From assembly GCA_001751155.1 (NCBI GenBank), contig MAXR01000401.1, positions 1 through 9,203 on the forward strand: DNA of 9,203 bases, read 5' to 3'. A model generated the notes under the pieces. That model saw only the letters and a list, made by a program, of their open reading frames with translations, did no database searches and was not told where the DNA came from. Both the position numbers and the translations under genes were made by a program. The DNA is from Desulfuromonadales bacterium C00003068. Lineage in GTDB: Bacteria > Desulfobacterota > Desulfuromonadia > Desulfuromonadales > Desulfuromonadaceae. Positions within the stretch are counted from its first letter, which is position 1; the number at the start of each line of letters is the position of its first letter. Shown in pieces: positions 5,993-9,203 of this stretch.

Positions 5993-7438
5993 TTAGCACG
6001 GTAACGTTGGCAAGTTAAGACCGACAATCTCTTTTACTAAGCCGACCACCTGGCAACTGTAACCGTACTCGTTATCATACCAAATATAAAGCACACAGCG
6101 GTTGCCTTCGGCGATGGTGGCGAGTGAGTCAACCACACCGGCGTAGCGTGATCCGACAAAGTCGGTGGAAACAACTTCAGGTGAGTTGGTGTAATCAATT
6201 TGATCTTGCAGTGGAGAATCCAGAGAAACGTCACGCAGATGAGTATTCAACTCTTCAGGCGTTGTCCCTTTTTCGAGCGTTAAGTTAAGGATCGCCATTG
6301 AAACATTGGGTGTTGGTACGCGGATGGCGTTACCGGTTAATTTGCCGCCGAGTTCAGGCAATGCTTTGGCAACCGCCTTGGCGGCGCCTGTTTCAGTGAG
6401 GACCATATTTAATGCCGCACTGCGACCCCGACGTGCCCCTTTATGGTAATTATCGATCAAGTTTTGATCGTTGGTGTACGAGTGACAGGTTTCGACGTGG
6501 CCGTTGACGATACCAAACTTATCTTGAACGGCTTTCAGTATAGGAACAATGGCGTTGGTGGTACAACTGGCTGCGGAGAAGATCTCCTTTTCTGTTGCAA
6601 TAAGCTCGTTGTTTACCCCAAATACGATGTTGGGGATGTCGCCTTTGCCTGGAGCAGTAAGGATAACCTTGGAGACCCCTTTGGCTTGCAGGTGACGGCT
6701 GAGACCTTCGCGGTCACGCCAGATGCCTGTGTTGTCGATAACAATCGCGTTATCGATGCCGTATTGGGTGTAGTCGATATCTTCAGGAGCATCGGCATAG
6801 ATGATTTTGATCATGTTGCCATTGGCGATGATCGCGTTCTCTTCACGGTCAACTTTAATAACCCCCTGGAAGCGACCATGTACTGAATCACGACGAAGTA
6901 AGCTAGCGCGCTTGACGAGGTCATCAGGGCCGCCCTTACGAACGACTGCGGCACGAACACGTAGCTTGTCGCCACCACCTGTTTGCTCTATCAAAATTCG
7001 AGCGAGCAAGCGACCGATGCGGCCGAAACCATACAGTACGACATCACGTGGCTCATCGAGAACGGAGGTTTTGCCAGTATTGAGGGAGGATAACTCTTGA
7101 CCGACAAACTCGGCTAGGTCTTTACCAGCCCCTTGGGATTGATAACGAATGGTGAGTTTGCCGATATCTATTTTACCGGGAGCTAAATCGAGCTTATTCA
7201 CTGCTTCAAGGATAGGGAAGCTATCGCGAACAGAGATCTCGTTATCGAGAATTTGGCGTGCAAAACGATGTGCGCGTAAAATCCCGAGGGGAGTTCTGTT
7301 GACTAAGGTGCGGCCATAGATGCTGATGTTGACGCCTTTGTTACGGTAAAGACTACCGATCAATGGAATCATTGCTTCAGCTAGGTCGATCCGCTCTGTC
7401 CAGTCGTTGAAATACGCTTCAGTTTTGTTGCAATCCAT
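5993..7438 (-). CDS. gap: Glyceraldehyde-3-phosphate dehydrogenase, long form
   Basis: A 481-residue enzyme converting glyceraldehyde-3-phosphate, phosphate and NAD(P)+ to 1,3-bisphosphoglycerate. The Rossmann motif GFGRIGR is at 137-143, the catalytic Cys292 lies in SAASCTTN, and the catalytic His319 in CHSYTNDQ. RVPTPNVSM (373-381) and the C-terminal WYDNEYGYS (453-461) are conserved. Ordinary GAPDH is about 330-340 residues. This one carries roughly 130 extra N-terminal residues before the Rossmann domain, a variant known in several proteobacteria. The cofactor strand reads VVRKGG rather than the usual acidic NDL-type end, so strict NAD preference cannot be assumed. ATG 7438 is preferred over TTG 7444 because AAGGGG is seven bases before the ATG and only one from the TTG. 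It is divergent from fba and has its own terminator. Confidence 0.95.
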   Translation of the reverse strand: MDCNKTEAYFNDWTERIDLAEAMIPLIGSLYRNKGVNISIYGRTLVNRTPLGILRAHRFARQILDNEISVRDSFPILEAVNKLDLAPGKIDIGKLTIRYQSQGAGKDLAEFVGQELSSLNTGKTSVLDEPRDVVLYGFGRIGRLLARILIEQTGGGDKLRVRAAVVRKGGPDDLVKRASLLRRDSVHGRFQGVIKVDREENAIIANGNMIKIIYADAPEDIDYTQYGIDNAIVIDNTGIWRDREGLSRHLQAKGVSKVILTAPGKGDIPNIVFGVNNELIATEKEIFSAASCTTNAIVPILKAVQDKFGIVNGHVETCHSYTNDQNLIDNYHKGARRGRSAALNMVLTETGAAKAVAKALPELGGKLTGNAIRVPTPNVSMAILNLTLEKGTTPEELNTHLRDVSLDSPLQDQIDYTNSPEVVSTDFVGSRYAGVVDSLATIAEGNRCVLYIWYDNEYGYSCQVVGLVKEIVGLNLPTLPC

Positions 7439-7462
7439 GCTCAAGCCCCTTGTGTTAGTTGG

Positions 7463-7506
7463 GTGTAAACGGGAAAATTATACCGCCGATGATTGTCAAT
7501 TTACAC
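7463..7506. repeat. Inverted GTGTAAA pair flanking the gap promoter
   Basis: GTGTAAA at 7463-7469 and its complement TTTACAC at 7500-7506 bracket the gap promoter hexamers. A third direct copy lies at 7658-7664 on the fba side. The arrangement suits a shared regulator but is based only on a seven-base match. Confidence 0.35.
7477..7499 (-). promoter_or_regulatory. gap promoter region with perfect hexamers at unusual spacing
   Basis: On the minus strand a perfect TTGACA (7499-7494) and a perfect TATAAT (7482-7477) occur, but only 11 bases apart instead of about 17. TATAAT is probably the true -10, giving a leader of about 30 bases. The upstream hexamer at standard spacing is TGTAAA (3/6). TTGACA may belong to an operator (TGTCAATTTACA is a near-dyad) rather than act as the -35. 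Confidence 0.5.
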
Positions 7507-7651
7507 GTGCTAAATCGCGCGTATCCTAATTGAAGTTGCTTTGTTTTTCAACCCTTTATCACTGATTGTGTCATCCAATCTTTCTTGCATAAATATGATT
7601 GCAGAGATCAATTTTATCGATTATTCAATAATGCTCTTTATTTGTACTGAG

Positions 7652-7707
7652 TTAGCGGTGTAAAAATGGGTGAAAAACGTGAGTTAGCACTGGACTTAGC
7701 GGTGCAA
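7652..7707 (+). repeat. TTAGCGGTG-type direct repeats upstream of fba
   Basis: TTAGCGGTGTAA (7652-7663) and TTAGCGGTGCAA (7696-7707) differ at one of 12 positions and are 44 bases apart, about four helical turns. A weaker copy, TTAGCACTG, lies at 7684-7692. They lie 62-117 bases before the fba start and may be activator or repressor sites. Confidence 0.45.
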
Positions 7708-7768
7708 CGCTGTTATTTAAAACAGTTGAGAACGAGATAAATTTAATATTCAACTCAGGAGGCAAAAC

Positions 7769-8749
7769 ATGGGTGAAATGATTCACTATAAAGATTTAGG
7801 CTTGGCCAATACGCGCGAAATGTTTGCAAAAGCAGTAAAAGGTGGTTATGCCGTTCCCGCCTATAATTTTAACAATATGGAACAGCTTCAGGCAATTGTA
7901 CTTGCCTGCGTTCAAACTAATTCACCCGTGATTATGCAAGTGAGTAATGGCGCGCGAAAATATGCCAATAGCACTATGCTGCGTTACCTTGCTCAAGGTG
8001 CTGTGGCCATGGCGCGAGAACTTGATTCGAATATCCCGATCTGTTTGCATCTTGACCACGGTGATTCGTTTGAGCTGTGCAAAAGTTGTATTGATAACGG
8101 TTTCTCGTCAGTGATGATCGATGGTTCCCATCTTAGCTACGATGACAATGTCGCATTAACGCGTAAAGTGGTTGAGTATGCACATCAGTTTGATGTCTCG
8201 GTAGAGGGTGAATTGGGTGTGTTGGCAGGAATCGAGGATGATGTGGTCGCTGAAGAATCAACCTACACCCAACCTGAAGAGGTGGAAGATTTTGTTGCTA
8301 AGACTGGCGTCGATTCGTTAGCGATATCCATTGGTACCAGTCACGGTGCTTACAAGTTTAAACTTGCTGAGGGCGAAGAGGTGCCGCCACTACGATTTGA
8401 TATCCTTGAAGACGTTGAGAAGCGTATCCCCGGCTTTCCGATTGTTCTGCATGGTGCTTCCAGCGTTGTCCAAGAATATGTTCAGTTAATTAATCAGTAT
8501 GGTGGCCATTTAGACGGTGCTGTCGGAGTTCCCGAGGCGCAATTACGACTGGCAGCAAAAAGTTCCGTATGTAAGATTAATATCGATTCTGATGGTCGTT
8601 TGGCGATGACCGCTAAAGTCCGCGAATTTATTGCTAACAATCCAAGCGAGTTTGATCCCCGCAAATTTTTAGGTGCTGGTCGTGATGAACTGGTCGCTTT
8701 GATGACTCATAAAAATGAGTTTGTACTCGGCAGTGCTGGTAAAGGGTAG
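7769..8749 (+). CDS. fba: Class II (zinc-dependent) fructose-bisphosphate aldolase
   Basis: 326 residues. It cleaves fructose-1,6-bisphosphate to dihydroxyacetone phosphate and glyceraldehyde-3-phosphate, or joins them in gluconeogenesis. Visible features are AVPAYNFNN (28-36); Asp96 and His97 in LDHGD, as catalytic base and zinc ligand; Glu148 in VEGELG; His192 in GTSHGAYK; and zinc ligand His228 in VLHGASS. GVPEAQ and KINIDSDGRLAMT (269-281) form the phosphate-binding end. Length fits the Bacillus/Thermus-like shorter class II type rather than the 359-residue E. coli FbaA type. AGGAGG (7757-7762) lies six bases before the ATG, so the start is clear. Divergent from gap, with which it shares substrates (through triose-phosphate isomerase) and a control region. 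Confidence 0.96.
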   Translation: MGEMIHYKDLGLANTREMFAKAVKGGYAVPAYNFNNMEQLQAIVLACVQTNSPVIMQVSNGARKYANSTMLRYLAQGAVAMARELDSNIPICLHLDHGDSFELCKSCIDNGFSSVMIDGSHLSYDDNVALTRKVVEYAHQFDVSVEGELGVLAGIEDDVVAEESTYTQPEEVEDFVAKTGVDSLAISIGTSHGAYKFKLAEGEEVPPLRFDILEDVEKRIPGFPIVLHGASSVVQEYVQLINQYGGHLDGAVGVPEAQLRLAAKSSVCKINIDSDGRLAMTAKVREFIANNPSEFDPRKFLGAGRDELVALMTHKNEFVLGSAGKG

Positions 8750-8763
8750 GTGGTTGTCGGACA

Positions 8764-8787
8764 TCCTCCTAGTTGAGGAATTCTTTT
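8764..8787 (+). terminator. Weak candidate terminator of fba
   Basis: TCCTC (8764-8768) and GAGGA (8775-8779) form a five-base stem around a six-base loop, followed by the T-rich ATTCTTTT. The stem is short, and its right arm overlaps the predicted -35 of the ferritin promoter, so some read-through into the ferritin gene is possible. Confidence 0.35.
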
Positions 8788-8800
8788 CGTTTGATAAAAT
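8773..8800 (+). promoter_or_regulatory. Promoter of the ferritin gene
   Basis: TTGAGG (8773-8778, 4/6) and TAAAAT (8795-8800, 5/6) are 16 bases apart. Transcription would start near 8807, inside the left arm of the long dyad that follows. Confidence 0.5.
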
Positions 8801-8803
8801 AAT

Positions 8804-8840
8804 AACTATGGGTTATCTTTTAAAGATAACTTAAATAGTT
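8804..8840. repeat. Long nested dyad upstream of the ferritin gene
   Basis: The 19-base perfect palindrome GTTATCTTTTAAAGATAAC (8812-8830, centre 8821) is nested in an outer AACTAT/ATAGTT pair (8804-8809 with 8835-8840). It overlaps the predicted transcription start and ends 11 bases before the AAGGAGA ribosome-binding site at 8851. It could be an operator, a leader hairpin, or, with the TTTTATTTC that follows, a terminator for read-through from fba. Confidence 0.6.
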
Positions 8841-8863
8841 TTATTTCTTCAAGGAGAGTCACG

Positions 8864-9203
8864 ATGATAAGTAAAGCAATGACCGAAGCATTAAACGAGC
8901 AGATGAATTTTGAGTTTTATTCATCGACCATTTACCTTTCTATGAGTGCATATTGTAACCACAAGGGCTTGGATGGTTTTGCTTCGTGGTTTTATAACCA
9001 ATATAAAGAGGAGATGATTCATGCGATGAAAATGTATGATTATATCCTCGATCAAGGTCATGCCGTCGAGTTGGCAGCGTGCCCTAAGCCTGAAACCGAT
9101 TTCGGTAGTGCTCTCGACATTTTTGAGACCACACTTGGTCATGAACGTGAAGTGACAAAGCGGATTTATGCTCTTGTTGATTTGGCTCTTGAAGAGCGCG
9201 ATC
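8864..9203 (+). CDS. ftnA: Ferritin (FtnA type), C-terminus cut by the window edge
   Basis: 113 complete codons of a bacterial non-haem ferritin, which oxidises Fe(II) and stores it as a mineral core in a 24-subunit cytoplasmic shell. The sequence begins MISKAMTEALNEQMNFEFYS. Ferroxidase ligands are in their usual places: Glu17 (NFEFYSS), Tyr24, Glu50 and His53 (KEEMIHAMKMYDY) and Glu94 (GHEREVTKRI). The remaining ligands near residues 127-130 lie beyond the window. The HAMKMYDYILDQG and FETTLGHE segments favour ferritin over bacterioferritin, as does the lack of a Met52-type haem site. ATG 8864 has AAGGAGA (8851-8857) upstream. The frame is open to the edge. It is preceded by its own promoter and a long dyad, so independent control is likely. 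Confidence 0.93.
   Translation, partial: MISKAMTEALNEQMNFEFYSSTIYLSMSAYCNHKGLDGFASWFYNQYKEEMIHAMKMYDYILDQGHAVELAACPKPETDFGSALDIFETTLGHEREVTKRIYALVDLALEERD

Larger units (their letters stand above)
7439..7768. other. Divergent gap/fba intergenic control region (330 bases)
   Basis: No gene is seen on either strand here. The gap-proximal part carries consensus-like promoter hexamers, bracketed by inverted GTGTAAA copies. The middle (about 7520-7645) is AT-rich, with only small palindromes such as TTATTCAATAA (7621-7631). The fba-proximal part holds TTAGC-type direct repeats and a CTGTT/AACAG dyad (7710-7725). I could not identify a convincing fba promoter. Confidence 0.7.

Noticed and set aside
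6443..6886. 147-codon open frame on the plus strand
   Set aside because: It is antisense to gap, lacks a recognisable domain, and its openness follows from codon bias in the real gene.
7439..7768. Small RNA or riboswitch in the gap/fba region
   Set aside because: No strong stem with a T-run and no recognisable riboswitch core was seen; short dyads are better read as protein sites.
8791..8830. Fur box before the ferritin gene
   Set aside because: GATAA-type hexamers are present but not in the required array; the best 19-base alignment matches poorly in the second half.
8921..9142. 73-codon minus-strand frame at the right edge
   Set aside because: It is antisense to the ferritin gene, whose ferroxidase residues are intact.

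Overview
The window looks like a chromosomal housekeeping and sensory segment from a Gram-negative bacterium with moderate GC content. Evidence for a Gram-negative cell includes a lipoprotein-type LemA, a periplasmic-facing PhnD-like protein with its own membrane anchor, and a two-membrane-segment GGDEF/EAL protein. The long-form GAPDH, the rpsU sequence and the ferritin would fit a proteobacterium or a Desulfuromonas-type (Desulfobacterota) organism. That placement is an inference and was not tested by any search. No tRNA, rRNA, insertion sequence, CRISPR array or phage gene was seen.

Layout. Positions 1-1228 (minus) hold lemA and a downstream TPM-domain gene, which starts at a TTG overlapping the lemA stop and runs off the left edge. 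A good sigma70-like promoter lies at 1287-1315. Divergently, 1446-2099 (plus) encodes a cysteine-rich CxxCxxCC (YkgJ-type) protein, followed by monocistronic rpsU (2244-2438, GTG start). A strong hairpin at 2464-2500 is shared by rpsU and the convergent operon on its right. That operon (minus, 5723 to 2518) contains a membrane-anchored PhnD-like solute-binding protein and, overlapping it by 22 bases, a PAS-GGDEF-EAL membrane protein. No transporter genes accompany them. Next comes gap (5993-7438, minus, long 481-residue form) with its own terminator. It is divergent from fba (7769-8749, plus, class II aldolase) across a 330-base intergenic region rich in repeats. The window ends inside a ferritin gene (8864 onward) preceded by a promoter and a long dyad.

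How the genes work together. GAPDH and aldolase are consecutive steps of glycolysis/gluconeogenesis (with triose isomerase between them) and share one control region. The most interesting unit is the PhnD-like / GGDEF-EAL pair. It resembles, in architecture only, the Vibrio NspS-MbaA arrangement, where a periplasmic binding protein reports a small molecule to a membrane cyclic-di-GMP enzyme. Here the EAL domain keeps its catalytic residues, while the GGDEF domain has lost a metal-binding aspartate (Gly375) and lacks the RxxD inhibitory site. The simplest reading is a ligand-controlled c-di-GMP phosphodiesterase whose GGDEF half is regulatory. The ligand is unknown.
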